From Paenibacillus humicola (GTDB lineage Bacteria; Bacillota; Bacilli; Paenibacillales; Paenibacillaceae): a stretch of 64,000 nucleotides of DNA. The position numbers and the translations under genes were made by a program. Positions 46,438 through 55,325 of the stretch are shown piece by piece; position 1 is the first letter of the stretch; each line of letters begins with the position of its first letter. The DNA lies in the NCBI RefSeq assembly GCF_028826105.1, contig NZ_JAQGPL010000001.1:4614501-4678500 (forward strand), written 5' to 3'. Below the pieces are notes generated by a model. The model searched no databases, was not told where the DNA came from, and saw only the letters and a list, made by a program, of their open reading frames with translations.

Positions 46438-47340
46438 TCACGAGCGGATACGCAGCCTTTCCCGTTCTTGCAAAACGAGCAAAATCTCGTCGAGCTCGAG
46501 CTTTTGTCTGCCCGCTATCCGAACGCCGCGGCTCGCTAACCACTCCTCCGCCCGGGCGGCCTCGCTCGTCACCAGCCGGAACCTCGTGCCGCCGGCAGGC
46601 TCCGCCTCGCAATAACCCGGCATATCCGTCCAATCCGGCGCCGCGTCCGTCTCGGCATAGATCGCGTACCACGATTCGAGCAGCTCATCCTTCTCGAATA
46701 GGCCCAGCACGCGTCCCTGCACGATAAAGACGATATAATCGGCCAGTCTGCGCACCTCTTCCACGATATGCGAGCTCATCAGAACCGTTCGTTCTCCGCC
46801 TTCCATATCGCGATGAAGCAGCCCAATCATCGTTTTCCAGGCGATCGGATCGAGTCCGGACGACGGCTCGTCAAGCAGCAGCAGCTCCGGATGATGCGCC
46901 ATCGCGAGCGCAAGATCGAATTTCCGGCGCATCCCTTTCGACATTTTGCCGAGCCGGATCGAAGGATCGATTTCAAACAACCGCAGCAGCTCCCGAAAAC
47001 GCCCCGAATCCCATCCCGGATACCACTGCCGGATGAACGCCGCCTTCTGCTCGCCCCGGAGATGATCCTCCATATCGTCGGCCTGTTCGGGCACATACCC
47101 GCGCTTCAGCAGGCGGTCGTCGCCGCTCCCCACCGTCTCTCCAAGCAGCTCGATCCGCCCGGCGTCCGGTTTCGTCAAATCGAGCATGAGCCGGAAAAGC
47201 GAGCTTTTCCCCGAGCCGTTCGGGCCGACGATCGCGGTAATGATTCCTTTCGGGATCTCCAGATCGAACGGACCGAGTTCGAAATGCGCCTTCGACTGCC
47301 TCACGTTTTCGAGACGTACCGCCATTGGTTCCACGTTCAT
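46438..47340 (-). CDS. ABC ATP-binding protein, YtrB-like
   Basis: 300 residues. Walker A IVGPNGSGKSSLFRLMLDL, signature MSKGMRRKFDLALAMA, Walker B LLLLDEPSSGLDP, switch His SSHIVEEVRRL. It overlaps the GntR stop by four bases (ATGA). The order GntR-ATPase with a membrane gene alongside is that of ytrA-ytrB-type operons of Bacillus, which respond to cell-wall antibiotics. Its membrane partner is probably the 241-residue protein encoded at the head of the operon. Confidence 0.92.
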   Translation of the reverse strand: MNVEPMAVRLENVRQSKAHFELGPFDLEIPKGIITAIVGPNGSGKSSLFRLMLDLTKPDAGRIELLGETVGSGDDRLLKRGYVPEQADDMEDHLRGEQKAAFIRQWYPGWDSGRFRELLRLFEIDPSIRLGKMSKGMRRKFDLALAMAHHPELLLLDEPSSGLDPIAWKTMIGLLHRDMEGGERTVLMSSHIVEEVRRLADYIVFIVQGRVLGLFEKDELLESWYAIYAETDAAPDWTDMPGYCEAEPAGGTRFRLVTSEAARAEEWLASRGVRIAGRQKLELDEILLVLQERERLRIRS

Positions 47341-47762
47341 CCCCCTCCTCCCGGCATACCCGCATCCGGATTCCGCTTACGACGAAGCAGCTCCTGCAAA
47401 ATGCCGAGCATCTCTTCATCCGAGCACTGCACCCTGAGCCCGGCGTCGACGGCAGCTTCGAACGCCTCCGTCACGGCTGCCAGCCGGTGTTTATCCCGCA
47501 GCTCGCCTCCCACCTTGGCGACGAACGTTCCGGTTCCCTGCCGCGTTCGCAGCAGCCCCTCCGCTTCCAGATCCTGATAAACCCGGCGAATCGTAATGAC
47601 GCTGCATTTGAGCCCTTGCGCCAATTCTCGGATCGAAGGCAGCAGCGTGTCTTCCGCCAGCTGTCCGCTGACGATCAGCGCGCGCAGCTGCACCTCGATT
47701 TGATAATACAGCGGTTCCGCGCTCTGCTCGTTAATTTGGATCGGTATCCACACCGCGCTCAC
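47337..47762 (-). CDS. GntR family regulator, YtrA type
   Basis: 141 residues: a winged helix (EPLYYQIEVQLRALIVSGQLAEDTLLPSIRELAQGLKCSVITIRRVYQDLEAEGLLRTRQGTGTFVA) and only a short helical C-terminus, the hallmark of the YtrA subfamily, which regulates ABC genes in its own operon. GTG 47762 or GTG 47753 may be the start; the latter has TAGGTG seven bases upstream. It likely binds the palindromes at the operon promoter. Confidence 0.92.
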   Translation of the reverse strand: MSAVWIPIQINEQSAEPLYYQIEVQLRALIVSGQLAEDTLLPSIRELAQGLKCSVITIRRVYQDLEAEGLLRTRQGTGTFVAKVGGELRDKHRLAAVTEAFEAAVDAGLRVQCSDEEMLGILQELLRRKRNPDAGMPGGGG

Positions 47763-47770
47763 CTACTTTT

Positions 47771-48496
47771 TTAGTCCAACAGGCTTCGTGCCGCGAGCCG
47801 CTTTCGAACCATGGCGCCCGTTATGGCCAAGAAAGCGAACCCCGCGAGCGGCATCACGATCGACGGCACCCGGTTGCCATCCCTGACCGCCTCTATCGTC
47901 CATTCCAAAACGGACGTGCCCGTTAAGGCGAATATTCCCGTCAATACGACATATAAACCGAGATAACTGAAACAAACGATCAAATACACTTTGCCTTTGC
48001 ACGTTTGCTCGAAATACATATAGGTTGAACCGGCAAGCAGTGCATACCCCAGCCAAGTACAAGCAAACGCCGCATATTCTCCCATGCTCATCAAGCTTCG
48101 CAGCTCGCTCAGTATCGCATATTGAAGCGTGAAATAGAACAGGCCCACCGTTACCATCACAGCCAGCAGCATCAGAATCCGAGCCATTACGATGCTGTTC
48201 ATCCCAATTGAAAGAATCCTCCAATAAGCGAGTTTGCGGGAAAAAAAGTCCGTCTTCCAATACCGCATCCGGTTTGCGCTCATCATAAATCCCATGTTGG
48301 GGAGGAGCGTCAAATAAACAAAATCGCCCGCCCATCCAAACCCGCGCAAATAGTCGCTATGCTCCGCAATCCCGTCCAGCAGCGGCGAGACGACAACCGC
48401 CATATAAACGAAAAACAGCAGTGTAATGAGCAAGCCCAATAGTGAGTGGCGCAGCTCGTGCTTGAACAGCGCCCAAGCGCCCTGCCAATCGGTCAT
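47771..48496 (-). CDS. Integral membrane protein, probable ABC permease of the YtrA-like operon
   Basis: 241 residues with six predicted helices (for example LLGLLITLLFFVYMAVVVSPLL and VLTGIFALTGTSVLEWTI). It starts with WALFKHELRHSLLG, the amphipathic lead seen in ABC-2-type permeases that work with YtrB-like ATPases. As the first gene under the operator-promoter it is expressed with its regulator and ATPases. I do not recognise a closer family. Confidence 0.75.
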   Translation of the reverse strand: MTDWQGAWALFKHELRHSLLGLLITLLFFVYMAVVVSPLLDGIAEHSDYLRGFGWAGDFVYLTLLPNMGFMMSANRMRYWKTDFFSRKLAYWRILSIGMNSIVMARILMLLAVMVTVGLFYFTLQYAILSELRSLMSMGEYAAFACTWLGYALLAGSTYMYFEQTCKGKVYLIVCFSYLGLYVVLTGIFALTGTSVLEWTIEAVRDGNRVPSIVMPLAGFAFLAITGAMVRKRLAARSLLD

Positions 48497-48515
48497 GCCG
48501 GCTTCACTCCAGTCT

Positions 48516-48570
48516 TTATACTGTATATATCCTTATACACAGTATAAGGACGCTCCCTTCCGTTTGTCAA
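48516..48570 (-). promoter_or_regulatory. Promoter and YtrA-type operator of the GntR/ABC operon
   Basis: On the minus strand TTGACA (48570-48565), 18 bases, TATACT (48546-48541). From the -10 onward run TTATACTGT and ACAGTATAA (48516-48547), perfect nine-base arms. Each half is itself palindromic (TTATAC-TGT-GTATAA; TATAC-A-GTATA). A bound GntR dimer would block the -10. Confidence 0.85.
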
Positions 48571-48644
48571 CGGGTAAATGTCTTAACTAACCGCATTTTA
48601 CCGCCGAAGTAATGAGCATGGACTCGTTAACCGCCGCCGAAAGC

Positions 48645-48691
48645 AAAAAAGCTGCCGGGCATTCGCCCGACAGCTCAGCAGCTTTCTTTTT
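48645..48691. terminator. Bidirectional terminator between DUF420 gene and ABC operon
   Basis: AAAAAAGCTGC and GCAGCTTTCTTTTT enclose an inner GGGC-ATTC-GCCC hairpin. On the minus strand it ends in TTTTTTGC after the ctaM gene. Confidence 0.75.
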
Positions 48692-48728
48692 CAAAACCTT
48701 ATCATCCGGCCATTCTCCCGATTCCAAG

Positions 48729-49190
48729 TCAGCCGAACAGAACGTCCAGCATCGGCTTCGTATGTCCGCCCGGATAAAGCATGTACAGCAGCACGTAAAC
48801 CATCACACCGGTAATGGCCGTGCAGAACCAAATGATCGACGTCACGCGGCCCCATTTACGATGCCGCGCAAACCGGCTGCGAAAGGCGAGCGTAATGGTG
48901 GTGATGCCGAAGACGGCTCCGACCGTTGCCAATACAATATGGAAAAACAGGAACGTCATATAATAGGGCTTCAGGCTTTCCGGACCGCCCCAATCCGTGT
49001 TCCCGACAAAGGCCGTGCGCGACGCATATACGATGAAAAACAAAAGGGCAAAGACAGCGCCCGTCAGCATTACTTTTTTATGCGCATCCAGCTTCCTGCG
49101 AATCGCCAAGCTCCACCCGATCGCGACCAGCACTGCGCTGATGACGATGAAGGACGTACTAATGGTTGGCAAAACGGTGTAAATCGACAT
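48729..49190 (-). CDS. ctaM: DUF420 membrane protein, CtaM/YozB-like
   Basis: 153 residues with four helices. Conserved polar residues lie at helix ends: LDAHKKVMLTGAVFALLFFIVYASR, YYMTFLFFHIVLATVGAVFGITTITLAFRSRFARHRKWGRVT. This matches the DUF420 family; its member CtaM in Staphylococcus and YozB in Bacillus are needed to assemble aa3-type oxidases. It follows ctaG, which supports the same job. The conserved His residues could handle copper or haem. Confidence 0.85.
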   Translation of the reverse strand: MSIYTVLPTISTSFIVISAVLVAIGWSLAIRRKLDAHKKVMLTGAVFALLFFIVYASRTAFVGNTDWGGPESLKPYYMTFLFFHIVLATVGAVFGITTITLAFRSRFARHRKWGRVTSIIWFCTAITGVMVYVLLYMLYPGGHTKPMLDVLFG

Positions 49191-49248
49191 CCCAATCCCA
49201 CCAATTCACTTTCGGAGTAAAATGCTGCGGCTTTCAGCCACTAAACGG

Positions 49249-50163
49249 TCAGTTCGCGCCGGCCGTACCCGTCGTGCCGTGCTCCGGCAATACATCGTCC
49301 GAATCGCGGTGCTCCCGTTTGAACCAATGAAAGAACACATAAGCCAGAATCGCGCCGTACATAATTTCTTGGACCAGCTTCATGATGATTCCGCCGAGTT
49401 GCTGATCTTCCAGCGGGGACATCAGGCTGAAGAATGAAGGGCCTTTGAATAGCGCCAGCAGCGCGCTCGGATCGCCGGCAACGCAATATCCCATCGCTTT
49501 CGCCCATGCTTCGGGGTCATTATACGTTGAATACATCGGCGAACCTGCGAAAATGATCAATGCGCAGGCTGGACTGAGCAGCATGCCGTTGGCAAACACA
49601 TAAGCCATTTTCCGCAAATCAGTCAACCGGTTCCAATCTTTCACGGGACATACGATTTGCCACCACATCATAACCGAAGTGACAAGCAGCAAGCCGTAAT
49701 AGAAGCGGTGTACCGCAAAATGAACCATGACGTAATCGTGGATTTGCGGCATATGATAGACCGAGAACAGCATATTAAAGAGCAGCAGCGTCAGAATGGG
49801 ATGCATAAGCAGATTCAGTCTTCGCCAAAACGGCTTTCCAAAGGCGGCCCTCCACATAAATTCGGGTATGCCGAGCAAAAGCATCGGCGGCACGATCAAA
49901 TAGGAGATCGCCATATCCGTCATATGGAACGAAAACAACAGATGCCCGAGCAAATCGAGCGGTCCGCCCTGCGCAAAATAAAACAACGTCGCGCCGCAAA
50001 CGAACCAGATCTTCTGGCCGGCGGTTACCGCAGGCGCTTCAGGTGCATGCTTCAGCCTCCACGGTCCGGCCAGGTAGAAATAGCCGATCCCAATCGCGAC
50101 CATAACAAACAAAAAGATCGGGCTCCAGATTGCATCAAAGCTGAAATATTGCAATCCAAGCAT
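49249..50163 (-). CDS. ctaG: Cytochrome c oxidase assembly factor CtaG
   Basis: 304 residues with seven helices, of the caa3_CtaG family. Conserved His-rich segments are GHLLFSFHMTDMAISYLIVPPMLLLGIP, MLFSVYHMPQIHDYVMVHFAVHRFYYG and QLGGIIMKLVQEIMYGAILAYVFF. It is required for active caa3 oxidase, probably for the CuB centre. It is separated from ctaF by a terminator, so its level may be lower than that of the structural subunits. Confidence 0.93.
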   Translation of the reverse strand: MLGLQYFSFDAIWSPIFLFVMVAIGIGYFYLAGPWRLKHAPEAPAVTAGQKIWFVCGATLFYFAQGGPLDLLGHLLFSFHMTDMAISYLIVPPMLLLGIPEFMWRAAFGKPFWRRLNLLMHPILTLLLFNMLFSVYHMPQIHDYVMVHFAVHRFYYGLLLVTSVMMWWQIVCPVKDWNRLTDLRKMAYVFANGMLLSPACALIIFAGSPMYSTYNDPEAWAKAMGYCVAGDPSALLALFKGPSFFSLMSPLEDQQLGGIIMKLVQEIMYGAILAYVFFHWFKREHRDSDDVLPEHGTTGTAGAN

Positions 50164-50202
50164 CCTGGATTCCCCCTTCCGCCATATAGACTGGTGACTT
50201 GC

Positions 50203-50237
50203 AAAAAAGAGAGGGCCGTAAAGGACCTCCCTCTCTT
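50203..50237 (-). terminator. Terminator between ctaF and ctaG
   Basis: AAGAGAGGG and CCCTCTCTT pair, followed by TTTTTTGC on the minus strand. Confidence 0.8.
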
Positions 50238-50253
50238 CAATTTCGAATGCGGT

Positions 50254-50571
50254 TTACCACCAAACCCAATACTCTGCCATTATGACAATCGTAAAGACAA
50301 CGCAGACACCCATCAGAATGCCGAAGATCGGGAAAACATGGCCCCGGTCTTTCATGTGCATCCAGAATGCCATTTGGACGAAGACTTGAATGATCGCCAT
50401 GCCGATCAGAATAATATACGTAAACGTTTCGTTCACTTCGCCTGCGGCAACCGCCGAGAATGCGATGACCGTCAGGATGATCGACAGAATAAACGAGATG
50501 ATATGCTTTTGCGGGCCTTCATGCCTTTGATGCCGGCTCCGCTCTTCAGCAGCCGTATGCTCGTTTGCCAC
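50254..50571 (-). CDS. ctaF: Cytochrome c oxidase subunit IV
   Basis: 105 residues with three helices (HIISFILSIILTVIAFSAV, FTYIILIGMAIIQVFVQMAFWMHM, IFGILMGVCVVFTIVIMAEYWVW). This is the CtaF/CoxD type of bacterial subunit IV, an accessory part of the caa3 oxidase. It follows ctaE by three bases. Confidence 0.93.
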   Translation of the reverse strand: MANEHTAAEERSRHQRHEGPQKHIISFILSIILTVIAFSAVAAGEVNETFTYIILIGMAIIQVFVQMAFWMHMKDRGHVFPIFGILMGVCVVFTIVIMAEYWVWW

Positions 50572-50574
50572 CGG

Positions 50575-51198
50575 TCAGCCCACCTTTCCCATCAAGTAAA
50601 CGACGGTGAAGATGAATACCCACACGACGTCGATAAAGTGCCAATAAATTCCGGCCACATACACCTTCGAAGCGGTCGTTACGGTGAGACCTTTTTTAAA
50701 GGCGATTTGCATAATGAGCAAGCCGATCCAGAGAACCCCGAATGCCACGTGGGCTCCATGGAAGCCGACCAGCGTATAGAACGAAGAGCTGAACGCGCTG
50801 GTCGTAAACTTGTGGCCTTCCTTCACGTAATTGGTAAACTCGTAAATCTCAAGCCCCAGAAATCCGAGTCCGAGCACAATCGTAACGAGCAGCCAGATCA
50901 GCATCGGTTTAACCTTGTTCAAATGCATCGCTTGAACGGCGAAGACGCTGGTCAAGCTGGATACGAGCAGGATAACCGTTGCTGCGGCAACCATCGGCAG
51001 CTCAAACAATTCATTGGGTGTCGGGTTGCCTTCGCCTACCTGATGGCGAAGCGCCAGGAAGGCGGAAAACAAGGTTCCGAACAGAACCGTTTCGGCTCCC
51101 AGAAACAACCAGAAGCCGAGCACTTTATTGCGTCCTTCCAGCGTCGCTTTCTCGGGCTCATGGGGCCACTGTCCGTCTGCGTGCGAGTGTGCACTCAT
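50575..51198 (-). CDS. ctaE: Cytochrome c oxidase subunit III
   Basis: 207 residues with five helices: KVLGFWLFLGAETVLFGTLFSAFLALRH at the start, FTTSAFSSSFYTLVGFHGAHVAFGVLWIGLLIMQIA with the family's HGxHV motif, and AGIYWHFIDVVWVFIFTVVYLMG at the end. It stabilises the catalytic subunit. The ATG overlaps the ctaD stop by four bases. Confidence 0.95.
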   Translation of the reverse strand: MSAHSHADGQWPHEPEKATLEGRNKVLGFWLFLGAETVLFGTLFSAFLALRHQVGEGNPTPNELFELPMVAAATVILLVSSLTSVFAVQAMHLNKVKPMLIWLLVTIVLGLGFLGLEIYEFTNYVKEGHKFTTSAFSSSFYTLVGFHGAHVAFGVLWIGLLIMQIAFKKGLTVTTASKVYVAGIYWHFIDVVWVFIFTVVYLMGKVG

Positions 51199-53048
51199 GC
51201 TTTTACCCCCTTGTCATGCAGCTCATCCGGCTCGATATGAAATCCGTGATCGTCGATCAACGAGCGCGTGAACAAGCAGCCGAACGTGATGAGCAGCCCG
51301 ATGATGCCGACGATCGTGTGATGATACATAAAGCCGAGACCGCCGATAAACAAGCCGATCGACAAAATCAAAGGAAGAATCGACGGGGAAGGCATATGAA
51401 TCGGTCCGAGCGGTTCCGCAGGCGTCATCGCATTTTTGCCTTCCATTTTTTCTTTCCAATAGGCGTCATACCCGCGGACAAGCGGCGTCTGCGCGAAATT
51501 GTATTCCGGCGCCGGAGAAGGAATCGTCCATTCCAGCGTGCGTCCGTCTTCCCACGGATCGTCGGCTGCGTCCCGCGGCTTCGCCGCCGAAGTGACGATG
51601 TTGATCAGGAAGAAAATCGTGCCGAGCCCCATCAGGAAGGCGCCGACCGTACTGATCATATTCAAATCGTCAAAGCCGAGACCGTCCAAATAGGTCCATA
51701 CGCGGCGCGGCATCCCCATCAAGCCGAGGAAATGCTGCACGAAAAAGGTCAGGTGGAAGCCGAGAAAGAAAAACCAGAACGTCAATTTGCCGAGTGTCTC
51801 ATTAAGCATCCGCCCGAACATTTTCGGCCACCAGTAATGCAGGCCCGAGAAGAGGCCCAGAATCAAGCCGCCGACGATGACGTAGTGGAAGTGAGCAACG
51901 ACGAAATACGTATCGTGATACTGGTAGTCGGCCGGCGCGGAAGCCAGCATAACGCCTGTAACCCCGCCCATAACGAAGGTCGGAATGAAACCGACCGCGA
52001 ACAGGTTGGCGGTTGTGAATCGAATCGATCCGCCCCAGAGCGTAAACAGCCAGTTAAAGATCTTAATGCCGGTCGGCACCGCGATCAGCATGGTCGCAAT
52101 GGAGAAGAGCGAGTTGGCAACCGGGCCGAGACCGGTGGTAAACATATGGTGCGCCCAAACCATGAACGCCAGAAACCCGATTAGGACGGTGGCGAACACC
52201 ATCGAGCTGTAACCGAACAACCGCTTTCTCGAGAAGGTGCTGACCACTTCGGAAATAACGCCGAAAGCGGGCAGAATCAGAATATAAACTTCAGGGTGTC
52301 CGAAGATCCAGAAGATATGCTCCCACAATACGGCATTACCGCCGTTTGATACTTCGAAGAAATTTGCATGGAACAACCGGTCGAACATAAGCGCCACAAG
52401 ACCGACCGTAAGCGCCGGGAAAGCGAACAGAATGAGCGCCGACGTAATGAATGCCGTCCAAGTGAACAAAGGCAGGCGCATAAAGCTCATGCCCGGGGCA
52501 CGCATGTTAATAATCGTGGCAAGGAAGTTAATGCCGCCGACCAGCGTCCCGATACCGGCAATCTGAAGCCCGACGACATAATAATCGACGCCGTGTACAT
52601 TCCCGCCGTTAAACGCATCCGTTGCAAGCGGTACGTAAGACGTCCAGCCCGCGTCAGGAGCGCCGCCGGTAAACCAGCTGACGTTCAGCAGCACGCCGCC
52701 CGCGAAAAACGTCCAGAAACCGATGGCGTTGACAAACGGGAAGGCGACGTCGCGCGCTCCGATTTGCAGCGGCACGATCGCGTTCATCAACGCGAAAATC
52801 ATCGGCATCGCCGCAAGGAAGATCATTGTCGTACCGTGCATCGTAAGCAGTTCGTTGTATGTGTCCGCACTGACGAAATGATTTTCCGGCTGCCACAGCT
52901 GGATCCGGATCATAATCGCTTCCAAGCCGCCGACCAGGAAGAAAAAGCCGCCCGAAATCAAGTACAGAATGCCGATTTTTTTATGGTCAACGGTCGTCAG
53001 CCAATCCATCAGGCCGCGATACCGTTTAACCTCATGAGCATGAGCCAA
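51195..53048 (-). CDS. ctaD: Cytochrome c oxidase subunit I
   Basis: 617 residues with about fourteen helices, typical of Bacillus-type caa3 subunit I with its extra C-terminal helices. The redox centres can be read: low-spin haem His in LLTMHGTTMIF, CuB ligand and cross-linked Tyr in IFGHPEVYILILPAFG, CuB His pair in WAHHMFTTG, and both haem His in VVAHFHYVIVGG. It reduces O2 to water and pumps protons. It is the second gene of ctaCDEF. Confidence 0.97.
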   Translation of the reverse strand: MAHAHEVKRYRGLMDWLTTVDHKKIGILYLISGGFFFLVGGLEAIMIRIQLWQPENHFVSADTYNELLTMHGTTMIFLAAMPMIFALMNAIVPLQIGARDVAFPFVNAIGFWTFFAGGVLLNVSWFTGGAPDAGWTSYVPLATDAFNGGNVHGVDYYVVGLQIAGIGTLVGGINFLATIINMRAPGMSFMRLPLFTWTAFITSALILFAFPALTVGLVALMFDRLFHANFFEVSNGGNAVLWEHIFWIFGHPEVYILILPAFGVISEVVSTFSRKRLFGYSSMVFATVLIGFLAFMVWAHHMFTTGLGPVANSLFSIATMLIAVPTGIKIFNWLFTLWGGSIRFTTANLFAVGFIPTFVMGGVTGVMLASAPADYQYHDTYFVVAHFHYVIVGGLILGLFSGLHYWWPKMFGRMLNETLGKLTFWFFFLGFHLTFFVQHFLGLMGMPRRVWTYLDGLGFDDLNMISTVGAFLMGLGTIFFLINIVTSAAKPRDAADDPWEDGRTLEWTIPSPAPEYNFAQTPLVRGYDAYWKEKMEGKNAMTPAEPLGPIHMPSPSILPLILSIGLFIGGLGFMYHHTIVGIIGLLITFGCLFTRSLIDDHGFHIEPDELHDKGVKA

Positions 53049-53078
53049 GGTAGGTACCCCCTTCAGTCCGCAAGTGAA

Positions 53079-54125
53079 TTAATAATTAAGCTTTAAGCTC
53101 GCCAAATATTTGGCAAGGCCGTCGATCTGCTGTTCGGTCAAGTCCACTTTCGGCATTTTTGCGCCGGGCTTGACGGCTTGCGGATCGCGAATCCATCTTT
53201 TCAGATTGTCTTCAACGGTGCCCTCGTTCTGGTATTTCGGAGAATCCGTATTGAGCAGAATGCCTGCAACCGCCTGTTTGCCGCCGATTCCGGCCAGGTT
53301 CGGGAAAGCGCCTCCCTGCGTTCCGTCAATGGCATGGCAAGTCAGGCACTGCTGCGTCAGCACATCGGCAACAGCCGGATCCGAAGGCATCGGTGTAGGC
53401 GTCTTCATGGCAGCGACCCAGCGATCGAAGGAAGCGCGGTCGACGACTTTCACTTTAAAATCCATCAATGCGTGAGAAGGTCCGCAAAGCTCGGCGCATT
53501 TGCCGAGGTAAACACCCGTATTCGGAGCTTTGAAATACATCCTGTTCACCGAGCCGCCCGGGTTGGCGTCCGTTTTGCCGGCCAGCGAAGGAATCCAGAA
53601 GGAATGAAGCACGTCGGCCGTTTCCGTTTCGACCGAGATCACGGCGTCATTCGGAATGACAAGCTCCTGGGCAGTATGTATGCCCAGCTTTGTATAGTCA
53701 AACTGCCACCAATATTGATGACCTGTAACTTTGACCTGAATAGCGTTCGGATCTTTCGAGTAGTCTTTCGCGAGTCCGAAAACGGACTGAATCGTGGGCA
53801 CGCCGAGGATGATCAGCAGAATGATCGGGATGACGGTCCACATAATTTCCAGTTTGTGATTGCCTTCCACTTGTTTCGGTATCGTCTTGTCGCCGGGACG
53901 GCGGCGAAAACGGACGATAACATAAAAAGCGATTGCAAACACGACGACGACGACAATAACCATAATAATTATCGCCAGTTTCATTAGTTTAAATTGTTCT
54001 TCGGCAACCGGCCCCTGCGGCCTGAGCACCGACAAGTCGGCTCGTCCGCAAGCCGACAGCAGCAACACCATTCCGGCCAGAAGAGGAAGAAGCCGTTTTA
54101 GAACGCGCCACCGATTCATCATCAA
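53079..54125 (-). CDS. ctaC: Cytochrome c oxidase subunit II with fused cytochrome c
   Basis: 348 residues. Lipoprotein signal ending LLLSACGRAD, two helices, a cupredoxin domain with the CuA site (CAELCGPSHALMDF, about residue 210), and a C-terminal cytochrome c with QCLTCHA (CxxCH, about residue 260) and a distal Met in GAKMPKVDLTEQQI. The fused cytochrome makes this a caa3 enzyme, taking electrons without a separate soluble cytochrome c. It is the first gene of the operon. Confidence 0.97.
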   Translation of the reverse strand: MMMNRWRVLKRLLPLLAGMVLLLSACGRADLSVLRPQGPVAEEQFKLMKLAIIIMVIVVVVVFAIAFYVIVRFRRRPGDKTIPKQVEGNHKLEIMWTVIPIILLIILGVPTIQSVFGLAKDYSKDPNAIQVKVTGHQYWWQFDYTKLGIHTAQELVIPNDAVISVETETADVLHSFWIPSLAGKTDANPGGSVNRMYFKAPNTGVYLGKCAELCGPSHALMDFKVKVVDRASFDRWVAAMKTPTPMPSDPAVADVLTQQCLTCHAIDGTQGGAFPNLAGIGGKQAVAGILLNTDSPKYQNEGTVEDNLKRWIRDPQAVKPGAKMPKVDLTEQQIDGLAKYLASLKLNY

Positions 54126-54234
54126 TCAACCCCACTTTAGACGTTTTCGCAGCAGTCCAAGATGGCTTTTATTAAGGCCAGCTGCGTTCATTCACAGATG
54201 TGCAGACAACTCCCGCAATCCAATCACCTTATTA

Positions 54235-54264
54235 AATATAAAGTTGCAGGTGCTTTTTGTCAAT
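54235..54264 (-). promoter_or_regulatory. Promoter of ctaCDEF
   Basis: On the minus strand TTGACA (54264-54259), 18 bases, TATATT (54240-54235), leaving a leader of about 105 bases before ctaC. Confidence 0.65.
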
Positions 54265-54412
54265 GTTCCTAGAAGAGTTCACAAATTGTTCTCAAAGCTG
54301 TCAAACTCCTTATTTTATCAGCTTTTTCGGTTGCCCTTCTCCTCCGTTTTTCCTCCATCTCTACCCTTCATTGTGCGCAAAAACCATGGTTCTTTATGTA
54401 TGTTCGAAAGGC

Positions 54413-54441
54413 GCATATTTCATCATTTGCCGTTCATGCTA
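54413..54441 (+). promoter_or_regulatory. Candidate forespore (sigma-F/G) promoter
   Basis: GCATA (54413-54417), 17 bases, CATGCTA (54435-54441) fits the consensus GHATR-N17/18-CATnnTA and stands about 30 bases before a sporulation lipoprotein gene. Confidence 0.55.
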
Positions 54442-54471
54442 AGAGTATTATCAGGGAAGGAGCCAATCAGC

Positions 54472-55218
54472 ATGAGAAAGCGAGCAGCAGTCCGCGCGCT
54501 TGCCGTCTGTCTGGCCGTTGCGGCGGCGGTCGGCACGAGCGGCTGCAATTACAAGCGGTGGTCGCAGAACAGCACGTTCGATTACGGGTCGCAGCAGAAA
54601 CGGGACCCGAAAACGATGGGCGCGCGCATGTACGGAACGATGAGCGGCATTCCTGGCCAGCACGACAACGCCTGGTTCGAATACAGCTCGCAGCTGTCCA
54701 CGGACGTTTACGATCTGCCGGGCGTCGCCAGCGCGCTCGTGTTTCTGACCGACAAAAATGCTTACGTCGGCATCACGCTCGACCATACGGCGGTCGGAAC
54801 GAAGCGAACCGGCGGCCCGGGCACGCGGGAGCAGGACAATACCGGGACGACCGAGGGCGTTTACAATAACGATACGGGCAGCCCGTATTGGAACAACCAG
54901 CGGATCGCCACCCCGTACAATTCGAATTTGACGGTGAACGATCATAACCAGCTGTCCGGCGAGCTGAAGCAGACGATCGCCACCACCATCAGACGGCTTG
55001 CTCCCGTCGTCCAGGAAGTGCATATTTCCGCCAACATGGAGTTTCTGAATCATCTGGTCCAATATCAGCAGGAAGCCAGGCTCGGCCATTCCCTGACCCC
55101 ATGGCTCGATTCGTTTAACACGCTCGTGAAGCACCAGTTTGCAGGCGGTGATTTTGTCCCGGAGCCGCTGGACGTCCAGAAACGGAAAGCGATCCGCCGC
55201 ATCGGCGATACGCCCTAG
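54472..55218 (+). CDS. YhcN/YlaJ family sporulation lipoprotein
   Basis: 248 residues from ATG 54472, nine bases after AAGGAG. Lipoprotein signal LAVAAAVGTSGCNYK. The mature part has the family features: DLPGVASALVFLTDKNAYVGITLD, LSGELKQTIATTIRRLAPVVQEVHISANMEFLNHLVQYQQEARLGHSLTPWLDSFNTLVKHQF. Members are made in the forespore and sit in the spore inner membrane or cortex; some affect germination or outgrowth. The upstream forespore-type promoter supports this. The protein carries a longer Gly/Thr/Asn-rich loop than YlaJ. Confidence 0.88.
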   Translation: MRKRAAVRALAVCLAVAAAVGTSGCNYKRWSQNSTFDYGSQQKRDPKTMGARMYGTMSGIPGQHDNAWFEYSSQLSTDVYDLPGVASALVFLTDKNAYVGITLDHTAVGTKRTGGPGTREQDNTGTTEGVYNNDTGSPYWNNQRIATPYNSNLTVNDHNQLSGELKQTIATTIRRLAPVVQEVHISANMEFLNHLVQYQQEARLGHSLTPWLDSFNTLVKHQFAGGDFVPEPLDVQKRKAIRRIGDTP

Positions 55219-55236
55219 CCGTCAGCAAAATAAAGA

Positions 55237-55268
55237 GACCAAGCGCTTCGTGAAACGTGCGCTTGGTC
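55237..55268 (-). terminator. Terminator between YhcN-like and TerC genes
   Basis: GACCAAGCGC and GCGCTTGGTC form a ten-pair stem. On the minus strand it is followed by TCTTTATTTTGC, so it chiefly ends the terC transcript. Confidence 0.7.
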
Positions 55269-55325
55269 CCGGACGGCCGGCTAAAAAAAATCTCTTCTAT
55301 TATATATCTGCTTTTGACTGGAATC

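Noticed and set aside
49657..51240. A 527-codon plus-strand ORF opposite the cta genes
   Set aside because: The minus strand encodes ctaG, ctaF and ctaE with clear motifs; this frame has none and no ribosome site.
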